From Pleomorphochaeta sp963678575 (GTDB taxonomy: Bacteria; Spirochaetota; Spirochaetia; Sphaerochaetales; Sphaerochaetaceae): a DNA stretch of 64,000 nucleotides. Both the position numbers and the translations under genes were made by a program. Below, in pieces: positions 43,288 to 52,022 of this stretch; the stretch's first letter is position 1, and each line of letters starts with the position of its first letter. The notes beneath the pieces were generated by a model, which ran no database searches, had not been told where the DNA came from, and saw only the letters and a list, made by a program, of their open reading frames with translations. Location: the NCBI GenBank assembly GCA_963678575.2, contig CAXXHV010000002.1, positions 1,054,001 to 1,118,000 of the forward strand, written 5' to 3'.

Positions 43288-45198
43288 ATGCTTCTTAGAG
43301 ATAAAATTTCAGTAATAATACCTTGTTATAATTCCAAAAATTATATCTGTGATGCCATTGAAAGTGTCTTTATGCAGAAAGGTAGTTTCGATATAGAATT
43401 AATTGTTATTGATGATGCATCTACAGATAATTCTCTAAAAATTATTAAAAATTGTTTTAAAGATTTTTCTTCACAAGACATATATTCTAATTGCGATTGT
43501 AAACTGATAGTTAATTCTTCTAACCTTGGAGTAGCTTATTCTAGAAATAAAGGCATAGAACTAGCTTCTGGGAATTATGTTGCATTTCTTGATTCTGATG
43601 ATATTTATTCTCCCTATAAATTACAAAAACAATTAAAATTAATGAAAGATAAAGATGCTATTATTTCATGTACAGCTCGTGAATTAGTTGATGAAAATGG
43701 TGTCTCAAAAAATAATTTTATCAAAGTTCCAACTGAAATTCATTATAAAGACTTATTAAAAACTAATCGAATATGTTGTTCTTCAGTTCTTATAAAATCA
43801 GAAGTAATAAAAAATTTTAAATTTGAACATGATGAGTTTCATGAGGATTATTATTTATGGCTTCGAATTTTAAAAGAACACCAAGTTGCTTATGGTATTA
43901 ATTTACCTCTATTAAAATCCAGAATGACAACAGAAGGCAAATCGAGGAATAAGCTAAAATCTTCAATAATGCATTATAATGTTTATAAATTAATTGGATT
44001 AAACATTTTCCAATCAATTTATTTTTTTGTTTTTTATATTTTCTTTGGATTAAGTAAATATTATTTAAAAGCATCAATTATTAAATACTATTTAAGACAA
44101 ATAATTAAAATGGGAACTCAATATATTATTCTTCCTTTTTTCTATTTTATTAATAGATGGAAGAAAATTGATAATAATCTCGTAATATTAGCAGATGCTC
44201 ACCATGAAAAAACTCCATTTAATATGAAACTTGTAAAAGAAGCTCTTTCCAAAAATCCTAATTTACAAATTATTGAATATTACTTAGATTTTTCTAAGCA
44301 TTCAACGTTAACAGGGTTATTATTTTCAATTAAATTTATGAGTATTTATTCAAAAGCAAAATACGTATTTATTTGTGATAACTTTTTACCCGTTTCTTCT
44401 TGTAGGAAAAAAAAGAAAACTAATATTATTCAACTTTGGCATGCTTGTGGTTCTTTAAAAAAATTTGGATTTGATGCAATAGATGATATACCAAAGTTTT
44501 ATAAAGGGAATGTGTATAAAAATTATAATTTAGTAACTGTAAGCAGTAAATTCTGTATCCCCCCTTTTCAATCAGCAATGAAACAAAAACAAAATATTGT
44601 TAATGCCTGTGGGATAAGCAGAACAGATAATTATTTTGATTCTAATTTTAAAAACAATGCTATTTCAAAATTCTATAAAGAACATAAAGCTGCAAAAAAT
44701 AAAAAAATTGTACTTTGGGCTCCAACATTTAGAGGAAAAGCAATTGATCCTTATATTGAAGGTAGTGATAAAATCAAATTACTTGAAGAAAAATTAGAAA
44801 AACATAACTTTTATCTTATAACAAAACTACATCCTCATTATAAAAAAGTCGAAAATCTGAGAACTTCTAAATTACTTACTGAAGAGTTAATTACGATTGC
44901 AGACTTTTTAATTACTGATTATTCATCAATACTATTTGATTTTTTATTATTAAAAGAAAACTTAATATTATTTAATCCAGATATATATCAATATCAAAAA
45001 ACAAGAGGATTTTACTTTGATTATAATGAAATCCCCGCAATTCAACTAAATAATATAGATGATATTTTTGAATATTTAATAAAATTTAATACAACACATA
45101 TAAATAAAGATAATATAAATAAATTTAGAACTAAATTCTTAGATAATTGCTTTGGTAATGCAACAACAAGAATACTTCAACAAGTAGGTTTAAATTAG
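43288..45198 (+). CDS. Fused GT2 glycosyltransferase and TagF-type glycerol/ribitol-phosphate transferase
   Basis: Residues 1-230 are a GT-A family 2 transferase (VIIPCYNSKNY; VIDDASTDNS; FLDSDDIYSPYKLQKQ). After a link with hydrophobic stretches, residues about 290-636 are a CDP-glycerol:polyglycerophosphate glycerophosphotransferase (IIQLWHACGSLKKFGF, VLWAPTFRGK, ITKLHPHYK, ITDYSSILFDFLLLKENLILF). The enzyme likely both glycosylates and adds polyol-phosphate units. ATG 43288 has AGGA eight bases upstream. First gene of the operon, ten bases before tarI. Polyol (glycerol or ribitol) is not readable; TarI/TarJ favour ribitol. Confidence 0.85.
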   Translation: MLLRDKISVIIPCYNSKNYICDAIESVFMQKGSFDIELIVIDDASTDNSLKIIKNCFKDFSSQDIYSNCDCKLIVNSSNLGVAYSRNKGIELASGNYVAFLDSDDIYSPYKLQKQLKLMKDKDAIISCTARELVDENGVSKNNFIKVPTEIHYKDLLKTNRICCSSVLIKSEVIKNFKFEHDEFHEDYYLWLRILKEHQVAYGINLPLLKSRMTTEGKSRNKLKSSIMHYNVYKLIGLNIFQSIYFFVFYIFFGLSKYYLKASIIKYYLRQIIKMGTQYIILPFFYFINRWKKIDNNLVILADAHHEKTPFNMKLVKEALSKNPNLQIIEYYLDFSKHSTLTGLLFSIKFMSIYSKAKYVFICDNFLPVSSCRKKKKTNIIQLWHACGSLKKFGFDAIDDIPKFYKGNVYKNYNLVTVSSKFCIPPFQSAMKQKQNIVNACGISRTDNYFDSNFKNNAISKFYKEHKAAKNKKIVLWAPTFRGKAIDPYIEGSDKIKLLEEKLEKHNFYLITKLHPHYKKVENLRTSKLLTEELITIADFLITDYSSILFDFLLLKENLILFNPDIYQYQKTRGFYFDYNEIPAIQLNNIDDIFEYLIKFNTTHINKDNINKFRTKFLDNCFGNATTRILQQVGLN

Positions 45199-45208
45199 GG
45201 AGAGAAAA

Positions 45209-45931
45209 ATGAAAAATGATGTATTTGCTGTTATTTTAGCTGGAGGAATTGGGAAAAGAATGGGTAACATTGAAAAACCAAAACAATTTAAAGTAATAGC
45301 TGGAAAACCGGTTATTATTCATACAATTGAAAAATTTGTCATAAATCCAAAAATAAAACATATTATTGTTTTAGTGCCAAGCCAATGGATTAGATATACT
45401 AATGATATTATTCAAAAACACCTTCCCTCCTTCTCAAAAATTACAGTTATTGAAGGTGGAAAAGAAAGATATGATACATTAATGAATTCTATAATATATA
45501 TTGAAAATAATTTTGAAACTGATGATAATACAATAATTGTTACTCATGATGCAGTAAGACCATTTATTGACAATCAGATTATTGATAATAATATAATTGC
45601 TGCTATTAAATATGGCGCTTGTGATACAGTAATATCTGCAACTGACACTATTGTAGAGAGTTCAGACAACAATGTCATTTCAAATATCCCAAATAGAAAA
45701 ATGATGTATCAAGGGCAAACTCCTCAATCTTTTAATTTAAAACTAATTAAAAAAGTATATTTGGATTTATCCGAAGAAGAAAAGGCGTCTCTAACAGATG
45801 CCTGTAAAATACTTGTGTTAAAGGGGATTAACGTTAAACTAGTTGAAGGCGCCGTATCAAATATTAAACTTACAGTTCCTTTTGATTTACAAATTGCATT
45901 AGCTCTATTAGGAAAGGAGATTAATTTATAA
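45209..45931 (+). CDS. tarI: Ribitol-5-phosphate cytidylyltransferase (TarI), IspD superfamily
   Basis: VFAVILAGGIGKRMG is the nucleotide-binding loop and KPKQF, VTHDAVRPF and MMYQGQTPQSF are family motifs shared by IspD and TarI. TarI makes CDP-ribitol from CTP and ribitol-5-phosphate; IspD acts in isoprenoid synthesis. The adjacent TarJ-type dehydrogenase makes TarI the better call, although a single bifunctional IspD cannot be excluded. GGGAG precedes the ATG. 240 residues is normal. Confidence 0.82.
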   Translation: MKNDVFAVILAGGIGKRMGNIEKPKQFKVIAGKPVIIHTIEKFVINPKIKHIIVLVPSQWIRYTNDIIQKHLPSFSKITVIEGGKERYDTLMNSIIYIENNFETDDNTIIVTHDAVRPFIDNQIIDNNIIAAIKYGACDTVISATDTIVESSDNNVISNIPNRKMMYQGQTPQSFNLKLIKKVYLDLSEEEKASLTDACKILVLKGINVKLVEGAVSNIKLTVPFDLQIALALLGKEINL

Positions 45932-45934
45932 ATT

Positions 45935-46978
45935 ATGCTAAACTCAATTTATAAACTTGTATCACCAAGATATTTTGAAAAATATTATTATGATATTTCA
46001 ATGACTAATAAACAAGTTACTATAAAACCAACCTATTTATCAATTTGTAATGCCGATCAAAGATATTATCAAGGAATAAGGAACAAACAAATATTACAAC
46101 AAAAACTGCCAATGGCATTAATTCATGAAGGTATTGGAGAAGTGGTCTATGATCCTAATAATATTTTTAAAGAAAATGATAGAGTTGTTATGATACCAAA
46201 CGTCCCAACTGAAAAAGATTCAATTATCAATGAAAATTATTTAAGGAGTAGTTATTTTTGTTCAAGTAACAAAGATGGATTTATGCAAGAATATATACAA
46301 TTTGATTATGATCGACTTGTAAAAATACCTGATTTTGTTCCCAATAATGTTGCAGCTTTTACAGAACTTGTTAGTGTTAGTTATCATGTAATTAATCGTT
46401 TTAAAGCATTATCACATAAAAGAAAAAATATCATTGGCGTTTTTGGTGATGGAAATTTAGGATTTATAACTTCTTTACTTTTAAAAAAAATGTTTCCTGA
46501 AATTAAAGTATATGTTTTTGGAATTCATCATAATAAATTGAATGATTTTTCATTTGTTGATGGAACATTTAATAGCTATGAAATTCCTGATGAAATAAAA
46601 ATTGATCACGCTTTTGAATGCGTTGGGGGTAATGCTTGCTCTGTTGCAATAAATCAGATAATTAATATTTTGAACCCACAAGGAACAATTTCTTTAATGG
46701 GTGTTAGCGAAGATAATGTCAATATAAATACTAGATTGATTTTAGAAAAGGGAATTATTTTATATGGTAGTAGTAGAAGTGGAAAAGCAGATTTTTTAGG
46801 ACTAATGGAACTATATAAGCAAAATCCTGATATTGTCGAATACTTAGAGAATATTGTAGGATCAGAAATTAGAATCAATAATATATATGATATTTCCCAA
46901 GCTTTTGAAACTGATATAAATAAAGAACTGGGGAAAACAATATTAATTTGGAATGACTTAGGAGAGGAAATTGTTTAA
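45935..46978 (+). CDS. tarJ: Ribulose-5-phosphate reductase (TarJ-like)
   Basis: A medium-chain dehydrogenase of the TarJ type that reduces ribulose-5-phosphate to ribitol-5-phosphate with NADPH. Markers are YLSICNADQRYYQG (zinc-site region), MALIHEGIGEV, GVFGDGNLGFITSLLLK (nucleotide-binding) and FECVGGNACSVAI. At 347 residues it is the usual length. It sits 3 bases after tarI, and this TarI-TarJ pairing is the standard CDP-ribitol module of wall teichoic acids and some ribitol-phosphate capsules. Confidence 0.85.
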   Translation: MLNSIYKLVSPRYFEKYYYDISMTNKQVTIKPTYLSICNADQRYYQGIRNKQILQQKLPMALIHEGIGEVVYDPNNIFKENDRVVMIPNVPTEKDSIINENYLRSSYFCSSNKDGFMQEYIQFDYDRLVKIPDFVPNNVAAFTELVSVSYHVINRFKALSHKRKNIIGVFGDGNLGFITSLLLKKMFPEIKVYVFGIHHNKLNDFSFVDGTFNSYEIPDEIKIDHAFECVGGNACSVAINQIINILNPQGTISLMGVSEDNVNINTRLILEKGIILYGSSRSGKADFLGLMELYKQNPDIVEYLENIVGSEIRINNIYDISQAFETDINKELGKTILIWNDLGEEIV

Positions 46979-47765
46979 AAAAATATATACCGACATTAAA
47001 AAATATCGTAAATATATTGTCTATTCAGCTAAAGCTGAATTAAATGCAGAAGTTGCAAACTCATACCTAAACTGGATATGGTGGATTTTAGAACCTATTT
47101 GTTTTATGTTAATTTATACTTTCGTTTTTGGTTATATTTTCAACGCTAGAGAGCAATACTTCCCTGCCTTTATTTTTATTGGAATAACAATATGGGAATT
47201 TTTTAATAAAAATATAACAAACAGTATTAAAATGATAAAAAATAATAAAAATATTGTAACAAAAGTGTACCTACCAAAATATATACTTGTACTTTCAAAA
47301 ATGTTTGTAAATGGGTTTAAAATGTTAATATCATTTTTAATAGTAATTATTCTTATGTTATTTTACAGAGTTCCACTATCCTTTAATATTTTATGGATTT
47401 TTCTTATTATTTTTGATTTATTCATTTTTACATTTGGTTCTATGTGTATTTTAATGCATCTAGGAGTATTCATAGCTGACTTATCAAATGTGATTAGGAT
47501 AGTTTTAAGAATAATGTTTTATGTAACAGGCGTTTTTTATTCAATTGAAAGTAGAGTTGGAAATGCTTATCCAGTTCTTTCAAATCTACTAGTTAAGTAT
47601 AACCCTTTGGCCTTCTTTATTACCTCTTCAAGGAGTGCTCTTTTATATAATAACCAAATTGATGTTGTAATGATTATAATATGGTTTGCTATTTCAATTT
47701 TACTCTCATTAATTGGAATAAAAACAATTTATAAAAATGAAAATAGCTATATAAAGGTAATATAA
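46971..47765 (+). CDS. ABC-2 polysaccharide/teichoic acid export permease (TagG-like)
   Basis: A 264-residue permease with about six membrane helices; AEVANSYLNWIWWILEPICFMLIY and the C-terminal YNPLAFFITSSRSALLY are typical of Wzm/KpsM/TagG. Start is TTG 46971, which has AGGAGAGG just upstream and overlaps the tarJ stop by 8 bases, so translation is coupled. It works with the ATPase gene that follows, exporting a lipid-linked polymer across the inner membrane. Confidence 0.88.
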   Translation: MFKKIYTDIKKYRKYIVYSAKAELNAEVANSYLNWIWWILEPICFMLIYTFVFGYIFNAREQYFPAFIFIGITIWEFFNKNITNSIKMIKNNKNIVTKVYLPKYILVLSKMFVNGFKMLISFLIVIILMLFYRVPLSFNILWIFLIIFDLFIFTFGSMCILMHLGVFIADLSNVIRIVLRIMFYVTGVFYSIESRVGNAYPVLSNLLVKYNPLAFFITSSRSALLYNNQIDVVMIIIWFAISILLSLIGIKTIYKNENSYIKVI

Positions 47766-48502
47766 TGAAAAAAGAACAAATCGCAATAGAAGTCTCTGAT
47801 TTATCAATTAGTTATAGAAACATAAAATCATTTTCAATCAAACAAAACTTTTTCCATACTAAAAGGAAAAAACGAGAAGACTTTAAAGCTGTCGATAATG
47901 TTAGTTTTAAAGTTGAGAAAGGGAAAGTTTTAGGTATTATTGGGAAAAATGGGAGTGGTAAATCTACATTATTAAGAGCCCTAGCTGGTATATTATCACC
48001 AGATTCAGGGATTGTTGACTTAAAAGAAAATACTGTTTCTCTAATGTCAATTGGAGTTGGATTTCAAAAAGAGATATCTGGTAGAGAAAATATTATTCTC
48101 TCAGGAATGCTTTTAGGTTTTTCAAAAGAAGAAATATTAGATAAAATGGATAATATCATTAAATTCGCAAATCTAGGAAAATTTATAGACATGCCAGTTA
48201 GAACATATTCTAGCGGTATGTATTCTAAATTAGCTTTTTCAATTACTGCTTCACTTGAAACAGATATTATGTTAATTGATGAAGTATTTAGTGTCGGAGA
48301 CCAAAACTTTAAGAAAAAAAGTAATGATAAAATAACATCTTTAATAAAAGAATCTCACAGAACTGTGGTAATAGTATCACATAATATGAAAACAATTCAA
48401 AACCTATGTGATCTTGTTATGTGGTTTAATGATGGAAAAATCAAAGAAATTGGAAATACCGATGAAATTTTAGAACATTACCAAACATTTATGAATAAAT
48501 AA
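47765..48502 (+). CDS. Polysaccharide/teichoic acid export ATPase (TagH/KpsT-like)
   Basis: Walker A is GIIGKNGSGKSTLLRALAG, followed by VSLMSIGVGFQKEISGREN, a signature in RTYSSGMYSKLAFSIT, Walker B IMLIDEVFSVGD and switch VSHNM. The long region before Walker A (FFHTKRKKREDFKAVDNVSF) and the YSSGM signature define polymer-export ATPases. There is no C-terminal carbohydrate-binding domain, as in KpsT/TagH rather than Wzt. Its ATG overlaps the permease stop by one base (TAATG). Confidence 0.9.
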   Translation: MKKEQIAIEVSDLSISYRNIKSFSIKQNFFHTKRKKREDFKAVDNVSFKVEKGKVLGIIGKNGSGKSTLLRALAGILSPDSGIVDLKENTVSLMSIGVGFQKEISGRENIILSGMLLGFSKEEILDKMDNIIKFANLGKFIDMPVRTYSSGMYSKLAFSITASLETDIMLIDEVFSVGDQNFKKKSNDKITSLIKESHRTVVIVSHNMKTIQNLCDLVMWFNDGKIKEIGNTDEILEHYQTFMNK

Positions 48503-48560
48503 CACATAAAAAATTGAAGTTAGTATTCATCAAATTAATATATTTATTCAAGGGAAAATT

Positions 48561-49976
48561 ATGCACACTTTAAAAAGACAAATAAAAAAAACAACACTTT
48601 TCAATACTTTTTATAATTCAAAATATTACGAAACTTTTTTTAAAATAAAATATAGAAATTTGTTTTCTAAATTTATAAAAAAAATAATCAATAAAACTAA
48701 AAATAGGCTTAAATTATTTTTTTTGTATAAAATAATTTTCCCAGGATTGTCAAAAATATATTCTATAAAAAAAATAGATTCTAATAAAATTATTTTTCTA
48801 GAAATGCGATATGATAAATTATCTAATCCTTTTCATATATTATTTGATGAACTTTATGAAAATTATAATTTTAAGTTAAACATTCATTATCTTCAAAAAA
48901 ATAATCCTTCGAAAAAAATTCAATTTATTAATTCAATTCAATTTATTAAAGATGCTTCAAATGCAAAATATATTTTCCTTTCTGAAGCCTCAAGAGAAGT
49001 TTCTTGCTTAAATAAAAGAAAAAATACAAAAATAATCCAATTATGGCATGGCTGTGGAGCTTTTAAGAAATTTGGTATGAGCACAGCTAATTTAATTTTT
49101 GGAGCTAATAAAAAAACACAATTAAAATATCCTTTTTATAAGAATTACGATCTAGTTCAAGTAAGCAGCAAAGAAATTGTTTGGGCTTATAAAGAAGCAA
49201 TGAACATAAAAAAAGATAATATAGTAAATCCTATTGGAGTTTCTAGAACCGATATTTTCTTTGATGAAAACTATATTAAAAAAGCAAAGGATCATTTACT
49301 AAAGATCTTTCCTAATAGCTTAAATAAAAAAGTTATATTGTATGCACCTACATTTAGGGGAAGAGTGTTAAATGGCAAAATTGAAGATTGCTTTGACGTA
49401 GATGCTTTTAAAAAAGAATTTGGTGATGAATATATACTTATTATGAAATATCATCCCTTAATTAAAAATAGACCTATTATTTCTGAAAGTAATACTGATT
49501 TTGCACAAGACCTAACAGATCTAATTAGTATCGAAGAATTATTATGTATTAGCGATATCTGCATTTCTGATTATTCATCGCTTATTTTTGAATATTCATT
49601 ATTTGAAAAGCCTTTAATTTTTTACTCTTATGACATCGAAGAATATAATGACTGGCGGGGATTTTATTATGATTATGAAGAAATGACACCTGGCCCTATT
49701 TGCACAAAAAATGAAGAAATGATTGATTATATCAAAAACATAGAAACTAGATTTAATAAACAAGAGATAATAGATTTCAAAAATAAATTTATGAGTGCTT
49801 GTGATGGTAAATCAACTCAAAGAGTAATGGAATTTACTTTTGATAAGGATTTAGAAAAATACAAAAAAGATATCCCATTAAAAAAATATAATTATCATTT
49901 AATACCAAGCATAAAAGATAATTATGATAAAACAAATGTGGTTTTAGATAATTATTATCCAAAGATTTTTCAGTAA
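48561..49976 (+). CDS. Second TagF-type polyol-phosphate transferase
   Basis: A 471-residue CDP-glycerol/ribitol phosphotransferase: IIQLWHGCGAFKKFGM, VLYAPTFRGR-like VILYAPTFRGRVLN, IMKYHPLIKN and CISDYSSLIFEYSLFEKPLIFY. The first 80 residues are basic and may bind the membrane. It may be the polymerase or primase partner of the fused enzyme at 43288. AAGGG precedes the ATG. A 58-base gap from the ATPase suggests it ends the operon. Confidence 0.88.
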   Translation: MHTLKRQIKKTTLFNTFYNSKYYETFFKIKYRNLFSKFIKKIINKTKNRLKLFFLYKIIFPGLSKIYSIKKIDSNKIIFLEMRYDKLSNPFHILFDELYENYNFKLNIHYLQKNNPSKKIQFINSIQFIKDASNAKYIFLSEASREVSCLNKRKNTKIIQLWHGCGAFKKFGMSTANLIFGANKKTQLKYPFYKNYDLVQVSSKEIVWAYKEAMNIKKDNIVNPIGVSRTDIFFDENYIKKAKDHLLKIFPNSLNKKVILYAPTFRGRVLNGKIEDCFDVDAFKKEFGDEYILIMKYHPLIKNRPIISESNTDFAQDLTDLISIEELLCISDICISDYSSLIFEYSLFEKPLIFYSYDIEEYNDWRGFYYDYEEMTPGPICTKNEEMIDYIKNIETRFNKQEIIDFKNKFMSACDGKSTQRVMEFTFDKDLEKYKKDIPLKKYNYHLIPSIKDNYDKTNVVLDNYYPKIFQ

Positions 49977-50006
49977 TATATTATTACTAGTGTTCAAAAT
50001 TTATAT

Positions 50007-50062
50007 TAAAAAAATACCTCTAAAGCAGTTTTCAAAAATTATTTTGTCTACTTTAGAGGTAT
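50007..50062 (-). terminator. Terminator of the ribose operon (and possibly the convergent operon)
   Basis: ATACCTCTAAAG (50014-50025) and CTTTAGAGGTAT (50051-50062) form a perfect 12-base stem with a 25-base loop. On the minus strand it is followed by seven T residues, so it terminates rbsB transcription; on plus the tail is weaker. Confidence 0.75.
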
Positions 50063-50117
50063 CTTATCATTTAAAAGAATTTCTTAAAATATATCCATAA
50101 CTTCTTATACAATTTGT

Positions 50118-51035
50118 TTAGATATTATCTTTTGTTAATAATTTAAGTGGAATATTAACCATTGAATCAACGCTTTCACCATTTAAATAATCATAGGCAC
50201 TTTGAACAGCCATTTCCATTTGAAGTTTTGGCTGTTGTTGAACTGTGGCTTGCATTTCATTTACTTTTATTGCTGAAATTGCATCATCAACGGCATCAAC
50301 ACCATAAACTTTAATTTTATCTGTCAACCCTGCAGCATCTATAGCGCGTACTGCACCCAAAGCCATTTCATCATTATGTGCATAGACTGCTTGTAAATCG
50401 GAATGACCTTGTAATATATCTTCCATTACAGTTGCACCTTCTTCTCTATTATAATTTGCTGAAAGAGAAGCGACTATGGTAATATTAGAGCCTTTAATAC
50501 CATCAACAAATCCTTGAAGTCTATCATTTGTTGATGAAGCACCAGGAATACCTTCTAATACTGCGACAGTACAACCATTAGGAAAATCCTTAATCATTTG
50601 TTCTGCAACTAAAGCTCCTGCTTCTTTATTATCAATATCTAAGTGTTGAACGACATCTCCATCATTAGCCTTTCTAGTAACTGTTATTACTGGAATCCCA
50701 GCTTTATTGGCTGCATAAACTGAGGTTACAATTGCATCTGAATCAACAGGATTTAATACAATCAAATTAACTTTTTTGTTAATTAAGTCAGATACTTGAT
50801 CTGCTTGTTTTTCTGAAGAATCTTGTGCATCAAGTGTAATAATATTCATACCCAACTCTTTAGCCTTTGCTTCTCCACCTTCTTTCATCATTACAAAAAA
50901 ATCATTTCCCAAAGTTGATACGGCAAACCCTATTGTAAGTGTATCATCTTTAACCTCTGCCTCTTTTTGTCCATTAGCAAATATACTTGAGCACATTGCT
51001 AATCCGATTAATAAGATAACTAATTTTTTTCTCAT
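50118..51035 (-). CDS. rbsB: Ribose ABC transporter, periplasmic binding protein
   Basis: A signal peptide (MRKKLVILLIGLAMCSSIFA) is followed by NGQKEAEVK, then TIGFAVSTLGNDFFVMMKEG, ITLDAQDSSEKQADQV and VTVTRKAND, which match the RbsB fold of D-ribose/galactose binding proteins. The C-terminal hinge has VQQQPKLQMEMAV. Length 305 is typical. Last gene of the operon; the gene order suggests ribose, though a related pentose is possible. Confidence 0.9.
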   Translation of the reverse strand: MRKKLVILLIGLAMCSSIFANGQKEAEVKDDTLTIGFAVSTLGNDFFVMMKEGGEAKAKELGMNIITLDAQDSSEKQADQVSDLINKKVNLIVLNPVDSDAIVTSVYAANKAGIPVITVTRKANDGDVVQHLDIDNKEAGALVAEQMIKDFPNGCTVAVLEGIPGASSTNDRLQGFVDGIKGSNITIVASLSANYNREEGATVMEDILQGHSDLQAVYAHNDEMALGAVRAIDAAGLTDKIKVYGVDAVDDAISAIKVNEMQATVQQQPKLQMEMAVQSAYDYLNGESVDSMVNIPLKLLTKDNI

Positions 51036-51065
51036 AGTTCTTCCTCCCTTTTAGAATAAACTAAA

Positions 51066-52019
51066 CTATTTATTTTTATTTCTACGGATTAATACCGCAA
51101 TTATTATTATTAAACCTTTAACGATTTGTTGATAAAAAGCACTTATCCCTAATTGATTCATTCCGTTATTAATAACACCTATAATCAAAGCTCCTAAAAC
51201 AGTACCAATTACAGTTCCTACACCTCCAGAAAGAGAAGCTCCTCCTAAAATTACAGCAGCAAGAACATCCATTTCCATTCCTTCACAAGCTATGGCTTGA
51301 GCTGATAATAATTTCGAAGTTGTTATCATTCCTCCAATACCGCTCATAACTCCAGCTAGAATAAAAGAAAATAATTTGTATTTTTTTATAGGAATTGCTG
51401 ATAATTTAGAAGCTTCTTCATTTGCTCCAATCGACTTAAGATATACCCCGTGTTTTGTTTTATGAATAAAAAAGAAAGCAATAAAGATAAAAAGTGTACA
51501 TAGGATTGTTGATGTGGGAAATATTGATATATATCCTGCTCCTAAAAACGAGAATAATCTTGGAAGTCCAGATACCGCCTTCCCCCCTGTCCAAACAAGA
51601 GCAACACCTCGAAAAATCCACATACTTGATAATGTGACAATAAATGAAGGTATTTTACCGTAAACTGTCAATAAACCATTTATTGATCCTAATACTAAAC
51701 TAATTACTAAAGTTGCTAAAATAGCAAAAGTAATTGATCCTGTGGCCTTTAATGATATTGCACAGCCTACACCAGCTAAAGCTGCAGTAGAACCTACTGA
51801 CAAATCAATTTCACCATTTAAAACAACACAAAGCATGCCAATAGCGATGATTAATACAATTGAAACTTGTCTAGTAATATTCAAAATATTATTTAGTGAC
51901 GCAAATGAATCAGTTAATAATGAAAATATTAAACCAAGAATTAATAGTATAGCAAATAATCCCCATTCACTTTTTAATAGTGTTTTTATTTTATTAGAAT
52001 TGTATTTTTGTAAATCCAT
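51066..52019 (-). CDS. rbsC: Ribose ABC transporter, permease
   Basis: A 317-residue RbsC-type permease with about ten membrane segments; GMLCVVLNGEIDLSVGSTAALAGV and ILGGASLSGGVGTVIGTVLGALIIGVINN (partly quoted as LGGASLSGGVGTVIGTVLG) are diagnostic. GGAGG for this gene lies inside the end of rbsA, with a gap of only 3 bases. Confidence 0.92.
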   Translation of the reverse strand: MDLQKYNSNKIKTLLKSEWGLFAILLILGLIFSLLTDSFASLNNILNITRQVSIVLIIAIGMLCVVLNGEIDLSVGSTAALAGVGCAISLKATGSITFAILATLVISLVLGSINGLLTVYGKIPSFIVTLSSMWIFRGVALVWTGGKAVSGLPRLFSFLGAGYISIFPTSTILCTLFIFIAFFFIHKTKHGVYLKSIGANEEASKLSAIPIKKYKLFSFILAGVMSGIGGMITTSKLLSAQAIACEGMEMDVLAAVILGGASLSGGVGTVIGTVLGALIIGVINNGMNQLGISAFYQQIVKGLIIIIAVLIRRNKNK

Positions 52020-52022
52020 TAT

